Assembly (NCBI GenBank): GCA_019359095.1
Contig: JAHHHZ010000035.1
Span: 1-64,000 of the forward strand
Length of the DNA stretch: 64,000 bases
Origin: Pleurocapsa minor HA4230-MV1
Lineage (GTDB): Bacteria > Cyanobacteriota > Cyanobacteriia > Cyanobacteriales > Xenococcaceae
Reading direction: 5' to 3'
The notes under the pieces were generated by a model, which was not told where the DNA came from, made no database searches, and was given only the letters and a program-made list of their open reading frames with translations. Numbering within the stretch: the stretch's first letter is position 1; each line of letters opens with the position of its first letter. Positions 36,246-45,260 of the stretch are shown in pieces. A program made the position numbers and the translations under genes.

Positions 36246-36662
36246 ATGACTACAACTCCTCAATCACCAACAACTGACGACGAGCTAAAATATGGCGAAA
36301 GAGCGATCGCCGAAGGGGAATTAATTACCTTTCCCAACCCCAGAATTGGTCGTAAATACGATATTAGTATTACCCTGCCTGAATTTACCTGTAAATGTCC
36401 TTTTTCGGGCTATCCTGACTTTGCGACGATCTATATTACCTATTGCCCCGATCAAACCGTAGTCGAGCTTAAAGGCTTAAAGCTGTATATTAATAGCTAC
36501 CGCGATCGCTATATTCCCCATGAAGAAGTAGTCAATCAAATTCTCGATGATTTTGTGGCAGCTTGCGATCCTTTGTCAGCGACGGTAAAAGGCGACTTTA
36601 CCCCCAGAGGCAATGTGCATACAGTAATTGAAGTACATCACCAGAAATCAGAGTCTAATTAA
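36246..36662 (+). CDS. queF: NADPH-dependent 7-cyano-7-deazaguanine reductase
   Basis: QueF reduces preQ0 to preQ1 in queuosine tRNA modification. At 138 residues it is the short unimodular type. It shows the catalytic-cysteine loop FTCKCPFSGYPDFA, substrate glutamate and NADPH residues in VELKGLKLYINSYRDRYIPH, and C-terminal DFTPRGNVHTVIEVHH. No other queuosine gene is adjacent, and I see no preQ1 riboswitch upstream, only a small repeat. Confidence 0.95.
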   Translation: MTTTPQSPTTDDELKYGERAIAEGELITFPNPRIGRKYDISITLPEFTCKCPFSGYPDFATIYITYCPDQTVVELKGLKLYINSYRDRYIPHEEVVNQILDDFVAACDPLSATVKGDFTPRGNVHTVIEVHHQKSESN

Positions 36663-36690
36663 TTTAACTCTAGTAATCGATTACAATAAA

Positions 36691-36708
36691 TCAGTAAAGA
36701 TTTGTAAA
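36691..36708 (-). promoter_or_regulatory. HLR1-like RpaB site before the hli gene
   Basis: On the minus strand TTTACAAA-TC-TTTACTGA forms two octamers with a 2-base spacer, matching the HLR1 design (G/T)TTACA(A/T)(A/T) except for two bases of the second copy. It lies just after a TACAAT (-10-like, 36682-36687), a position where RpaB would repress in low light. Speculative without a matrix scan. Confidence 0.4.
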
Positions 36709-36733
36709 TGTAATTTAACTAGAGGATTTAGTC

Positions 36734-36907
36734 ATGAAAAGCGAAATAAAACCAAGTCAAACTCCCGATCTTGAAGATCCTAAGTTCGGTTTTAACTCTT
36801 ATGCCGAACGCCTCAACTCTCGTGCAGCGATGATTGGTTTTGCAGCAATTTTGATTATTGAATACACTACAGGCAAAGGTTTACTGGCTTGGTTGGGTTT
36901 ACAGTAA
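36734..36907 (+). CDS. high-light-inducible (one-helix, LHC-like) protein
   Basis: The 57 residues run from an ATG preceded by AGAGG. After a polar start (MKSEIKPSQTPDLEDPKFGF) comes the chlorophyll-binding helix ERLNSRAAMIGFAAILIIEY, with the ExxNxRxAMIGF signature of Hli/SCP proteins, then TGKGLLAWLGLQ. It sits in thylakoid membranes and protects photosystems or assembly complexes under excess light. An AGGGC-TTT-GCCCT hairpin directly follows the stop. Confidence 0.93.
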   Translation: MKSEIKPSQTPDLEDPKFGFNSYAERLNSRAAMIGFAAILIIEYTTGKGLLAWLGLQ

Positions 36908-36958
36908 AGGGCTTTGCCCTAGCTATAAGCCATAAGCTATTTAGTTAAGTAATCTAAA

Positions 36959-36999
36959 TCCGCTAAAAGCTAAAGGCTAAAGCCCGAAGCCTAAAAGTT
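36959..36999. repeat. heptamer tandem repeat (GCTAAAA)n
   Basis: GCTAAAA, GCTAAAG and CCTAAAAG units lie between the hli gene and purN. Confidence 0.7.
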
Positions 37000-37128
37000 T
37001 TTTTTGGTAAATTTGGAGAATGCAGATCGAAAGATGAGGAATTGGAGAAGTTACTGATTAAATCATGCTAAGAGTATTAGTGACTAAAACGACAACTTTA
37101 GCCAATATAGGCTGTCAAGCTAAAACTA

Positions 37129-37797
37129 ATGAGCGAATCAGTTACACAAAATAACCAGAATAATTGCGAATCTGGTGCAGTGTTAATTTCTCCCCATCTT
37201 TCAACTTCATCTCAGGTCAAATCTCCTCTTCAGTTAGGGGTAATGGCTTCTGGGAGTGGAACTAATTTTGCAGCAGTGGCAAAAGCGATCGCTGATGGCA
37301 AACTCAACGCAGAGATCAAAGTCTTGATTTACAATAAACCCTGTGCCAAGGTAAAGGAACGAGCCGAAGAATATCATATTCCCACTGTACTGCTCGATCA
37401 TCGCGCTTATCAAAACCGAGAAGATTTAGATCGCGAAATTGTAGCTGTTTTCAAAGCCTATGGTGTAGATTGGGTAATCATGGCAGGCTGGATGAGAATT
37501 ACAACTCAGGTTTTGCTCGATGGCTATCCTAACCGCGTGATCAATATTCATCCTAGTCTATTGCCTAGTTTTAAGGGAATTAAAGCAATTGAACAAGCGT
37601 TGCAGGCAAAAGTTAAGATCACTGGCTGTACGGTGCATTTAGTCAGCCTAGAAGTAGATAGTGGTGAGATTATCATGCAGGCTGCCGTGCCAGTCTTGAG
37701 GGATGATACTCTAGATACTCTTCATGCCAGGATACAGGTGCAGGAACATCAGATTTTGCCTCAAGCGATCGCCATTGCTGCATCTCAATCAAGCTAG
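37129..37797 (+). CDS. purN: phosphoribosylglycinamide formyltransferase
   Basis: PurN transfers the formyl group of 10-formyl-THF to GAR in purine synthesis. The core starts at residue about 35 (LGVMASGSGTNFAAVAKAI), with MAGWMRI, then the catalytic N-H pair in NIHPSLLPSFKG and the Asp of VDSGEIIMQAAV. The about 33-residue N-terminal extension before the core is not universal. A later start is possible but no better ATG precedes the core. It is a single gene. Confidence 0.95.
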   Translation: MSESVTQNNQNNCESGAVLISPHLSTSSQVKSPLQLGVMASGSGTNFAAVAKAIADGKLNAEIKVLIYNKPCAKVKERAEEYHIPTVLLDHRAYQNREDLDREIVAVFKAYGVDWVIMAGWMRITTQVLLDGYPNRVINIHPSLLPSFKGIKAIEQALQAKVKITGCTVHLVSLEVDSGEIIMQAAVPVLRDDTLDTLHARIQVQEHQILPQAIAIAASQSS

Positions 37798-37861
37798 CTT
37801 ATCGTCAAAACATTAGTAATAAAATTGCAGCCAAAAGACCATAATCGCGATTAGGCTCCAA

Positions 37862-37945
37862 GCCCTTGCCCTAAAGGACTAGTCCTAAAGGATTAGCTTC
37901 GCGTCCTTCGCGTCGTACCCGAATGGGTATACGCTTTGCGATCGC
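37862..37945. repeat. mosaic of small dispersed repeats
   Basis: CCCTAAAGGACTAGTCC, TCCTAAAGGATTAGCTTCGC and GTCCTTCGCGTCGTACCC are joined end to end between purN and rpmB. Together they show how modules of the dispersed family combine. Confidence 0.7.
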
Positions 37946-38009
37946 TCATTAGTCAAGAGGCTGCTAAAACTTGCTATATTCAGTTTTTTTAACTGTAATC
38001 AAAGTTGGT

Positions 38010-38246
38010 TTAGTATTGATTAAGATTAATCCCAGCTTCTTTCGCCATTGCACCGATGCCTCTTTTTTCTAGAGTCTTAATGGCTTTAGTTGATAGACGT
38101 AATCTTACCCAGCGATTACCTTCCGCCCACCATACTCTTTTCCATTGCAGATTAACACCCTGCAATTTTTTGATCCGACGGTGCGAGTGAGACACTGCCA
38201 TCGCGTTATTGGCTTTTTTGCCCGTTATTGTACACTTACGACCCAT
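38010..38246 (-). CDS. rpmB: 50S ribosomal protein L28
   Basis: The 78 residues read [20 protein letters not shown] and contain [19 protein letters not shown], the full bacterial-type L28 without zinc knuckles. It is a single transcription unit, as common in cyanobacteria. Confidence 0.96.
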   Translation of the reverse strand: MGRKCTITGKKANNAMAVSHSHRRIKKLQGVNLQWKRVWWAEGNRWVRLRLSTKAIKTLEKRGIGAMAKEAGINLNQY

Positions 38247-38366
38247 GATTTACCTTAAAATACGTTTCACAATCTATCATTATAGTCAAACTTAGACCTA
38301 GATTATTATTTTATTCAAAAGCTTCAAGCTATAAGCTATAGGTTCTAGGCATTTGGCATAAAGTAG

Positions 38367-38572
38367 CTAACCCCAACGATGAGCAAACAGCATTAACTCT
38401 TCAACCGAAAATTCGTCCTGCCAACTACAGTTTTGACACTTAAACCCAAATCTTTGATTAGTCAGAAATTCTCGATACTCAATTTTTTTAGATAAGCAAT
38501 GGGGGCAGCGACCTTTAAGTATGCAAGATTTTAACGATTCCTGTTTGTCTTTGATAGCTTTTTCTGAATAAT
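38367..38572 (-). pseudogene. zinc-ribbon small protein frame lacking a start codon
   Basis: On the minus strand an open frame from a stop near 38577 to TAG at 38367 encodes CILKGRCPHCLSKKIEYREF then RFGFKCQNCSWQDEFSVEEL and MLFAHRWG. The two CxxC pairs form a plausible zinc ribbon. No ATG, GTG or TTG exists upstream within the frame, so it is either a decayed gene, uses a rare start, or arose by chance. It lies between rpmB and a Crp-type regulator. Confidence 0.4.
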
Positions 38573-38638
38573 AATATTAATCTAACTTATTTAATGCATA
38601 ATAATATATTTGTTGTCAGTACGTTATTGTACTAATGT

Positions 38639-39355
38639 TTAACCTCTACGAGAACCTAACAGGCGAATAAATTCATTTTGTACCAGATGATAACATTCAC
38701 AAGCTGTTTCTTCTAACGCCTGTTGACTGAGAATCGTGATTTTACCCCTGCTATAGCGAATTATGCCCGCTTGCTGTAAAATACCTGCGGCAACGGTAAC
38801 TCCAGAACGGCGCGTACCTAACATATTGGCAATAAATTCTTGAGTTAATGGCAATTCATCTTTTAAGATGCAGTCTTGAACTGAAAGCAGCCAGCGCGCC
38901 AGTCTTTCCTCAATATTATGCTGACGATTGCAAGCAGCACTTTGAGATACCTGAGTTAACAACGCTTGAGTATAGAGCAAAAGTAGCTTTTGTAGTTTTT
39001 CTCCTCGCTGAAACTCTTCAAGCACCACTTCTGCTGGAACTTCCAGTGCTGAACCAGAAATCTGTACTATGGTTCTACTGGTGGTGGAATAGCCACCTAA
39101 AATGGCCGTTAGACCAATCATACCTTCATTGCCAATTAAACCGATCTCCGTAGTTGAACCATCCACCATAATAGACACGAGAGAGATCATGGCTCGTTGG
39201 GGAAAATAAATTTTGCGAATCGGTTCGTTGGGTTCTAAAAGAATTTCTCCACTGATGAGATTAACTTGTTTTAGATGCGAAGCGAGACGGCGATATTCAG
39301 CTGGGGGCAAAGCTGCCAATATTTGATTGATTGGGAGATCTGCATGATCGCTCAT
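38639..39355 (-). CDS. Crp/Fnr family transcriptional regulator
   Basis: The protein has 238 residues. The N-terminal cNMP-binding-like barrel (about 12-130) has KIYFPQRAMISLVSIMVDGS and EIGLIGNEGMIGL, and lacks the full cAMP-binding arginine motif. The C-terminal winged helix (about 150-235) has PLTQEFIANMLGTRRSGVTV and GKITILSQQALE. This subgroup is frequent in cyanobacteria and proteobacteria, with unknown effectors. The gene is alone, with a 323-base gap up to gyrB that contains the gyrB terminator. Confidence 0.9.
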   Translation of the reverse strand: MSDHADLPINQILAALPPAEYRRLASHLKQVNLISGEILLEPNEPIRKIYFPQRAMISLVSIMVDGSTTEIGLIGNEGMIGLTAILGGYSTTSRTIVQISGSALEVPAEVVLEEFQRGEKLQKLLLLYTQALLTQVSQSAACNRQHNIEERLARWLLSVQDCILKDELPLTQEFIANMLGTRRSGVTVAAGILQQAGIIRYSRGKITILSQQALEETACECYHLVQNEFIRLLGSRRG

Positions 39356-39586
39356 TATTTTGTCAATTTAGATTAATTAAATCGAAGCAGAGTATACTAA
39401 GGTCTATGCTTCAATCAGATAAATCTTCTAAATCTTCTGTCATGGCGCTCTAGTATAGGCTTCAGGGTCATAAAATTAGACTATTATTTAGCACAATTGC
39501 CGATAATAATCTGATTCGTCAAAAATTATACAGAACAAAAATGACGCGATCAGTCCGTTATTGTACATAAGTTTACATTTCGCAAT

Positions 39587-39620
39587 AAAAAAACACTTAA
39601 TCGCATTTGTGGGATTAAGC
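39587..39620 (-). terminator. rho-independent terminator of gyrB
   Basis: Reading away from gyrB on the minus strand: GCTTAATC, a 10-base loop, GATTAAG, then TGTTTTTTT. The seven-pair stem followed by a T-run is a textbook intrinsic terminator, about 60 bases beyond the gyrB stop. The remaining part of the 39356-39678 spacer shows no gene. Confidence 0.85.
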
Positions 39621-39678
39621 ATTTTATTAAGTAAAGCTAATTATGGCTGCACGCAGCTAATCGCCTGCGTTAGAAATG

Positions 39679-42600
39679 TTAAATATCTAGATCATCGAGA
39701 TTTAAGTTGGGTGCGTGAGTCTCAATAAATTCTCTTCTGGGAGCAACGCGATCGCCCATCAACACAGTAAAAATGCGATCGGCTTCAGCTGCATCATCGA
39801 TCTCTACCTGTTTCATCGCACGGGTTGCAGGATTCATGGTGGTATCCCAAAGCTGTTGGGGCATCATTTCACCTAAACCTTTGAATCGCTGGATCGTATA
39901 GTTGGCATTATCAGGAAATTCAGCAATGCGCTGTTGTAATTCGCGATCGCTATAGCAATATTGATGGTTGCGTCCCCGTTCTAATTTATATAGTGGGGGA
40001 CAGGCAATATAAATATAACCCTGATCGACTAAAGCCCTTTGATAACGGAAGAAGAAGGTTAAGATTAAAGTTCTAATGTGCGCTCCATCAACGTCAGCAT
40101 CCGTCATAATCACAATGCGGTGATAGCGTAATTGGGAAGGATCGAACTCATCTCCTTTGATACCTAACCCCAAGGCGGTAATCATCGACTGAATCTCATT
40201 GTTCTTATAGATTTTGCTGTCATCAGTCTTTTCAATGTTGATAATTTTACCTCTTAGGGGCAAAATTGCTTGAAAACGGCGATCGCGTCCTTGTTTAGCA
40301 CTGTTATGAACAAATACACCACTAGCTAAAGCAAAGTTATGAGTATGGGGAACTTCAATATCATAAACATCATATCTTTCTGTAACAGGCTCGATTTTGA
40401 CAACTCTGTGGTTATAGTTGGCAACTGCTTCATAAGCCTGTTCTCGATCTCCAGCAAAGTAGCGAGTAGTAAAAGTATCGAATTTCAACAAGGATTTATC
40501 CTTAGTCTGAAGACGATGTTGACGGTAAGTCTCTAAATCTAGACTACCTTGTTCTATTTCAATCTGTTTTAAGGCTTCAAGGGTTTTAAGGTAATAAGTC
40601 TTATTTAAAGCTTCACGACGTTTTTGACGAAACTCATCCGTCCACTGTTCTTTGGTTTTTGCTTGACGCCAAGCTAACAACTCTTGATTTTGCCATTGTT
40701 TTTGCGCAATTTCTGATAGTTCTTGTTTGGCTTCTGGGTGATTAGCAAAATATTTACTAGTTCTGGCAGCTTGAGCTAATTTGTTGGCTTCATCACTCCA
40801 GTACTCTTTTTGTGCTTGTTCTAAGTGTTGTCGATTTTGTTGGCGATATGCTTCATTACTTTCATAAAATTCTCGCCATTTTTGCATCATGTAAGCTTTA
40901 TAGGCTTCGTCTTGCCACTGTTTTTTAGCCTGTTGGGATAACAATTCTCTGGTTTTAGGCTGCTTCATGCGATCGCTCATTTTAGAACGAAATTCGGCAC
41001 TTTGACGAATTTGTCGACACTTTTCGATTACTTCAGGACGATGAAGAGTTTTTTCAATCTGAATTCGATGCAAGGCAAGATGTTCTGAGGCAGAAAGTCT
41101 TTGCAGATTAGTAGGATTATTGTTCAGCTTATTAAAATCAATATGATGACAATGCTCACCATCTTCTTGCTGATAAACGCCCTGCCAACGGTTATACCAA
41201 TCAGCAATAGTATGGGTAAATAGCCAAGAATCAGAACGAGTATCCCAAACCATTTCATAACCATCAATGGTGATACCTGGTTCCTGAATGTCAGAAAGTT
41301 TACGATACAGTGGCATCAGAGAGTCATTACTTGTCAAAGATGCTGCTGCTTTATAAGTACCGTTGCGTAATAAGAAACGATGGTCTGGAGTACAGATAAT
41401 TTCTGCTCCATTATCAAGAGTTACTTTGATCACCTCGGCATTTTTTTTGGTAACTCTAGCGTTGATAATTTTTTCCACCCCAACTTTGCCATCTTGACGA
41501 ATTGTGTAGCAGAAATTTTGCTTACCAGCTTCTTGCTCGGCTACTAGCTCTTTAAAACTGAGAGAGCGACCATCTATTAAAGCTACTTCTGTATCTCCTG
41601 AAAAACATCCCCCCGCTGAATCGCCTTCCACCAGGAAGATCTCTGACTCTTCAGGATCGCGAGAACTACAGTCAGCGAGCTTTCCTGGTAGAGGAGAAGA
41701 TTCTAATACAGATTTACGGCGGACTAATTCCCGTGCATGACGAGCGGCTTCGGCTGCTTTAAAAGACTGCACCGCCTTCTCAATAATCGAGTCCCCTACA
41801 TTGAGATTAAACTCTAGGTATTCATTCAAGACTTCTCCTACCAGAGAATCAACAATACCGCGAACTTCTGTATTACCTAGCTTGGTTTTTGTCTGTCCTT
41901 CAAATTCAGGATCGGGTACTTTAACCGAAACAACTCCCGTTAAACCCTCGCGGATATTTTCACCCCCTAGGTTAGAATCACTTTCCTTCAGCTTGTTGCG
42001 CTTACGGGCAAAAGAATTCATGGTTCTAGTTAGGACAGTTTTCAATCCTTCTAGATGAGTTCCACCATCAATGGTGCGGATGTTGTTAGCAAAGCCCAAC
42101 AGGTTATCACTATAGGCATCAATACACCACTGCAAAGCTACTTCTACAGTTACGCCATTTTTCTCTTTGTTGATATAAATAATATTCTCATGAAGAGCAT
42201 CTTTGTCGCGATTCATATATTCGACATACTCTTTGATCCCACCCTCGTAACAAAAAGTGTCCTGACGCTGTTCTTCTCCACGGTTGTCGCTGAAGGTAAT
42301 CTTAATCCCTGCATTGAGATAAGCTAACTCTTTTAACCGTTTTGACAAGACATCATATTCAAAAACAGTGGTTTCAGTAAAGATGGTATCATCAGGAATA
42401 AAATGAACCGATGTTCCCGTGCGTTTAGGCTGTTCTTTGTTCGGCTTCACTTCTAACTGACCTTGAGGTTTACCCTGTTGGTAGGATTGCAGATGAACCT
42501 TTTGGTCGCGCCAGACTGTAACCTCAACTAATTTAGACAGGGCATTAACAACCGATACACCGACTCCATGTAAACCACCAGAAACCTTGTAACCACTGCC

Positions 42601-42918
42601 GTCACCACCAAATTTTCCTCCAGCGTGCAGCACTGTCATTACTGTTTCCAGGGCAGACTTGCCTGTTTTAGAATGAATTCCTGTGGGAATACCCCGTCCG
42701 TCATCGGTGACCGTGATTGAGCCATCGGGATTAATGTCAACTTCGATATGGGTGCAAAAACCAGCCAATGCCTCATCAATCGAGTTGTCCACCACCTCAT
42801 ATACCAGGTGATGCAGTCCCTTGGGCCCTGTTGAACCAATATACATCCCTGGACGTTTGCGTACTGCTTCTAAACCCTCCAGTACCTGAATTTGATCGGC
42901 ATCGTAAGTGGTAGTCAT
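39679..42918 (-). CDS. gyrB: DNA gyrase subunit B with in-frame intein
   Basis: GyrB drives ATP-dependent negative supercoiling with GyrA. The precursor has 1079 residues; exteins of 437 and 207 residues give a normal 644-residue GyrB. The GHKL ATPase (EVVDNSIDEA, GGLHGVGVSVVNALS) and transducer domains precede the Toprim motif VEGDSAGG, which ends at G437, and the intein begins at C438. After the intein, SAKQGRDRRFQAILPLRGK resumes Toprim, with TDADVDGAHI and the C-terminal QRFKGLGEM. Function therefore requires splicing. The start MTTTYDADQIQVLEGLEAVR is standard. A terminator follows. Confidence 0.97.
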   Translation of the reverse strand: MTTTYDADQIQVLEGLEAVRKRPGMYIGSTGPKGLHHLVYEVVDNSIDEALAGFCTHIEVDINPDGSITVTDDGRGIPTGIHSKTGKSALETVMTVLHAGGKFGGDGSGYKVSGGLHGVGVSVVNALSKLVEVTVWRDQKVHLQSYQQGKPQGQLEVKPNKEQPKRTGTSVHFIPDDTIFTETTVFEYDVLSKRLKELAYLNAGIKITFSDNRGEEQRQDTFCYEGGIKEYVEYMNRDKDALHENIIYINKEKNGVTVEVALQWCIDAYSDNLLGFANNIRTIDGGTHLEGLKTVLTRTMNSFARKRNKLKESDSNLGGENIREGLTGVVSVKVPDPEFEGQTKTKLGNTEVRGIVDSLVGEVLNEYLEFNLNVGDSIIEKAVQSFKAAEAARHARELVRRKSVLESSPLPGKLADCSSRDPEESEIFLVEGDSAGGCFSGDTEVALIDGRSLSFKELVAEQEAGKQNFCYTIRQDGKVGVEKIINARVTKKNAEVIKVTLDNGAEIICTPDHRFLLRNGTYKAAASLTSNDSLMPLYRKLSDIQEPGITIDGYEMVWDTRSDSWLFTHTIADWYNRWQGVYQQEDGEHCHHIDFNKLNNNPTNLQRLSASEHLALHRIQIEKTLHRPEVIEKCRQIRQSAEFRSKMSDRMKQPKTRELLSQQAKKQWQDEAYKAYMMQKWREFYESNEAYRQQNRQHLEQAQKEYWSDEANKLAQAARTSKYFANHPEAKQELSEIAQKQWQNQELLAWRQAKTKEQWTDEFRQKRREALNKTYYLKTLEALKQIEIEQGSLDLETYRQHRLQTKDKSLLKFDTFTTRYFAGDREQAYEAVANYNHRVVKIEPVTERYDVYDIEVPHTHNFALASGVFVHNSAKQGRDRRFQAILPLRGKIINIEKTDDSKIYKNNEIQSMITALGLGIKGDEFDPSQLRYHRIVIMTDADVDGAHIRTLILTFFFRYQRALVDQGYIYIACPPLYKLERGRNHQYCYSDRELQQRIAEFPDNANYTIQRFKGLGEMMPQQLWDTTMNPATRAMKQVEIDDAAEADRIFTVLMGDRVAPRREFIETHAPNLNLDDLDI
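40303..41607 (-). other. intein in GyrB with HNH endonuclease domain (435 residues)
   Basis: The intein starts with nucleophile Cys438 (CFSGDTEVALIDGR, block A). Block B is ICTPDHRFLLRNG with the TxxH motif. Block F is RYDVYDIEVPHTHNFALASG, and it ends FVHN followed by Ser+1, the complete splice chemistry set. Between them lies an HNH-type homing endonuclease (HCHHIDFNKLNNNPTNLQRL) followed by a basic helical stretch with four to five W-containing repeats (KQWQDEAYK, EYWSDEANK, KQWQNQE, EQWTDEFRQ), resembling NUMOD-type DNA-contacting repeats. The insertion is inside the conserved Toprim sequence. Splicing looks intact. Confidence 0.93.
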
Positions 42919-43164
42919 GTATTTCTCCGAAAAAGCCTTAGAGCGTTAGTGATTGATGCGTGATGAAAAATTACTCAAAAATTCTAACACAAAAGGTCTA
43001 TTGACCGCCTTAAAGCTTTCTAAATTGATCTTTGGCTGTGGGATTGTACCCTTGATTTATGGCGAGATAATGATCGACATTCCAATAGAGCTATTTGTCC
43101 TTCGGGTTGCGCCTTCTTGATAAACTTAAACTTAAGCATAGTCAAGATAAAATCGATAAAATTT

Positions 43165-44901
43165 ATGCCCTCTGCTAATAAAGCCCAGGATGTCCAGGTG
43201 TTTCCCGTCGCTGCTGATACTCGCGTGTTGCGATCGCGTACTTGGTCACGACTCAAATTTGAAATTGAATACGCCCTCCAAAAAGGGACTACTGCTAATT
43301 CTTATTTAATTGAAGCAGAACGGGTAGCGTTATTCGACCCCCCAGGAGAATCTTTTACGCAAATATTTCTGGATGCGCTGCAAGCTCGGATCGATCCGCA
43401 ACAGATTGATTATGTCGTGTTAGGGCATATTAATCCTAACCGCGCTGGTACTCTCAAAGCTTTACTCGCCATTGCACCCCAAATTACCATTGTTTGTTCT
43501 AATCCTGGTGCGATATCTCTAGCCAAAATTCTGCCTGATACAGAATTAAAGCTGCAAATTATTAAGGGAGAAGATACTCTCGATCTTGGTCAAGGTCATG
43601 TTTTAGAGTTTGTGACTACTCCTAACCCGCGTTACCCCGATCATCTTTGTACTTACGATCCGCAAACGGCAGTTTTATATACCGATAAAATATTTGGTTG
43701 TCATGTGTGTGGCGATCGCGTTTTTGATGAAGGTTGGACGGTAGACAGCGAAGATCGGCGCTACTATTTTGATTGTTTGATTGCCCCCCACGCGCGACAA
43801 ATGATGATTAGTCTGGATAAACTGGCGGCTAAACCTGCTCGTGTCTACGCTACAGGCCACGGCTCTTTGGTTAAATATAGCCTAATGGAGCTAACAGCCG
43901 ATTATCGCACCTGGGCGCAACAGCAGAATACTCTTGAATCACGGGTGGCTTTAATTTATGCTTCTGCCTATGGTAACACCGCCACTATAGCTCAGGCGAT
44001 CGCCAGAGGAATCACCAAAGCAGGGGTAGCGGTAGATTCAATTAATGCTGAATCTGCCAAACCAGAAGAAATCAAAACGGCAATTGAGCAATCTGCGGGC
44101 TTTATTATGGGTTCACCTACCCTGGGAGGACATGCCCCAACTCAGATTCAGTCAGCTTTAGGGATTGTTTTGGCAAATGCAGCTAAGACTCAGCTAGCAG
44201 GGGTATTTGGCTCTTTTGGCTGGAGTGGTGAAGCAGTCGACTTGTTAGAAAATAAATTTCGTAATGCAGGTTATAAGTTTGGGTTTGAACCGATCCGCAT
44301 TAAGTTCACACCTACAGATGCGGTACTCAAAACCTGTGAGGAAGCGGGTACAGACTTTGCCCAAGCCCTCAAAAAAGCTCGACGCGATCGCCAAAAAGTA
44401 AGACAGGCTCAAGGTATTGATTCTGATGTAGATCGTACAGCTAAAGCTGTTGGTAGACTGGTAGGCTCAATGTGTATTGTCACCACTAAACAAGAGGAAG
44501 TATCGGGGGCGATGTTAGCTTCTTGGGTATCCCAAGCTACTTTTAATCCGCCTGGTTTAACTGTGGCTGTGGCGAAAGATAGAGCGATCGAATCTCTTTT
44601 ATTTAAAGGTAATAACTTTGTGCTTAATGTTTTGCCCGAAGGTAAACATATTCCTTTGATGAAGCATTTTCTCAAGCCGTTTGCTCCAGGAGAAGATCGT
44701 TTTACAGATGTAGCTACAGAGGAAGCTAGTAATGGTTGCCCGATCTTAAAGGATGCTTTGGCTTATGTTGAATGTCAGGTAGCTAACCGCTTAGAATGTG
44801 GCGATCATTGGTTGCTCTATGCTGTCGCCCAACAGGGTAATGTTCTACAACCTGATGGTATTACAGCGATTCATCATCGTAAATCAGGAACACATTATTG
44901 A
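43165..44901 (+). CDS. flavodiiron (diflavin) protein with non-canonical metal ligands
   Basis: The 578 residues from ATG 43165 comprise an MBL-like domain (about 30-235), a flavodoxin domain (about 260-400, YASAYGNTATIAQAIARGI) and a C-terminal flavin reductase domain (about 425-575), the layout of cyanobacterial Flv proteins that reduce oxygen with NAD(P)H or ferredoxin. The diiron motif HxExDH reads HINPNR, and a later ligand His is Arg (RYPDHL). This is the Flv1/Flv2 class, expected to work as a heterodimer with Flv3 or Flv4. The partner is not in the window. An in-frame upstream start (43117) exists but is less likely. Confidence 0.9.
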   Translation: MPSANKAQDVQVFPVAADTRVLRSRTWSRLKFEIEYALQKGTTANSYLIEAERVALFDPPGESFTQIFLDALQARIDPQQIDYVVLGHINPNRAGTLKALLAIAPQITIVCSNPGAISLAKILPDTELKLQIIKGEDTLDLGQGHVLEFVTTPNPRYPDHLCTYDPQTAVLYTDKIFGCHVCGDRVFDEGWTVDSEDRRYYFDCLIAPHARQMMISLDKLAAKPARVYATGHGSLVKYSLMELTADYRTWAQQQNTLESRVALIYASAYGNTATIAQAIARGITKAGVAVDSINAESAKPEEIKTAIEQSAGFIMGSPTLGGHAPTQIQSALGIVLANAAKTQLAGVFGSFGWSGEAVDLLENKFRNAGYKFGFEPIRIKFTPTDAVLKTCEEAGTDFAQALKKARRDRQKVRQAQGIDSDVDRTAKAVGRLVGSMCIVTTKQEEVSGAMLASWVSQATFNPPGLTVAVAKDRAIESLLFKGNNFVLNVLPEGKHIPLMKHFLKPFAPGEDRFTDVATEEASNGCPILKDALAYVECQVANRLECGDHWLLYAVAQQGNVLQPDGITAIHHRKSGTHY

Positions 44902-45260
44902 CGCTAACTGACGTTACCCATAGAAGAGTTAGTAATTACAATTATGTCGGGAGATAGGGAGACAATACTTCTCGTTTAACAAATGCGGATTAATCTATGA
45001 GGCTAGAAAAGTAACGAGTAACGAGTAACAAGTAACCCTACCTACTATTCACTACCTATTTGCGAAGCTTATCCTTTAGGACTACCTACTACTTAACTAA
45101 TCAATAACAAAGCTTAAACGAGAAGTATTGGATAGGGAGATAGGGAGATGGGGAGATAATTATTGCCCCAAGTCCCCACACCCCTACGTAAAAACTATAG
45201 AGTAAATTAGCAGGTGCGTAATATCAGAATTATTAAGTTTACTTGAACAAGCAAACTCTT
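44902..45260. repeat. repeat-filled spacer
   Basis: No gene is seen. It contains GTAACGA heptamers (45010-45036), a TACCTATT/TACTACC run, a dispersed TGCGAAGCTTATCCTTTAGG module (45061-45080) and an 8-base-period run GATAGGGA (45128-45155). The mlaD-type gene converges from the right. Confidence 0.75.

Noticed and set aside
42055-42327. 90-codon frame antisense to gyrB
   Set aside because: It overlaps the conserved gyrase transducer region and has no protein-like pattern.
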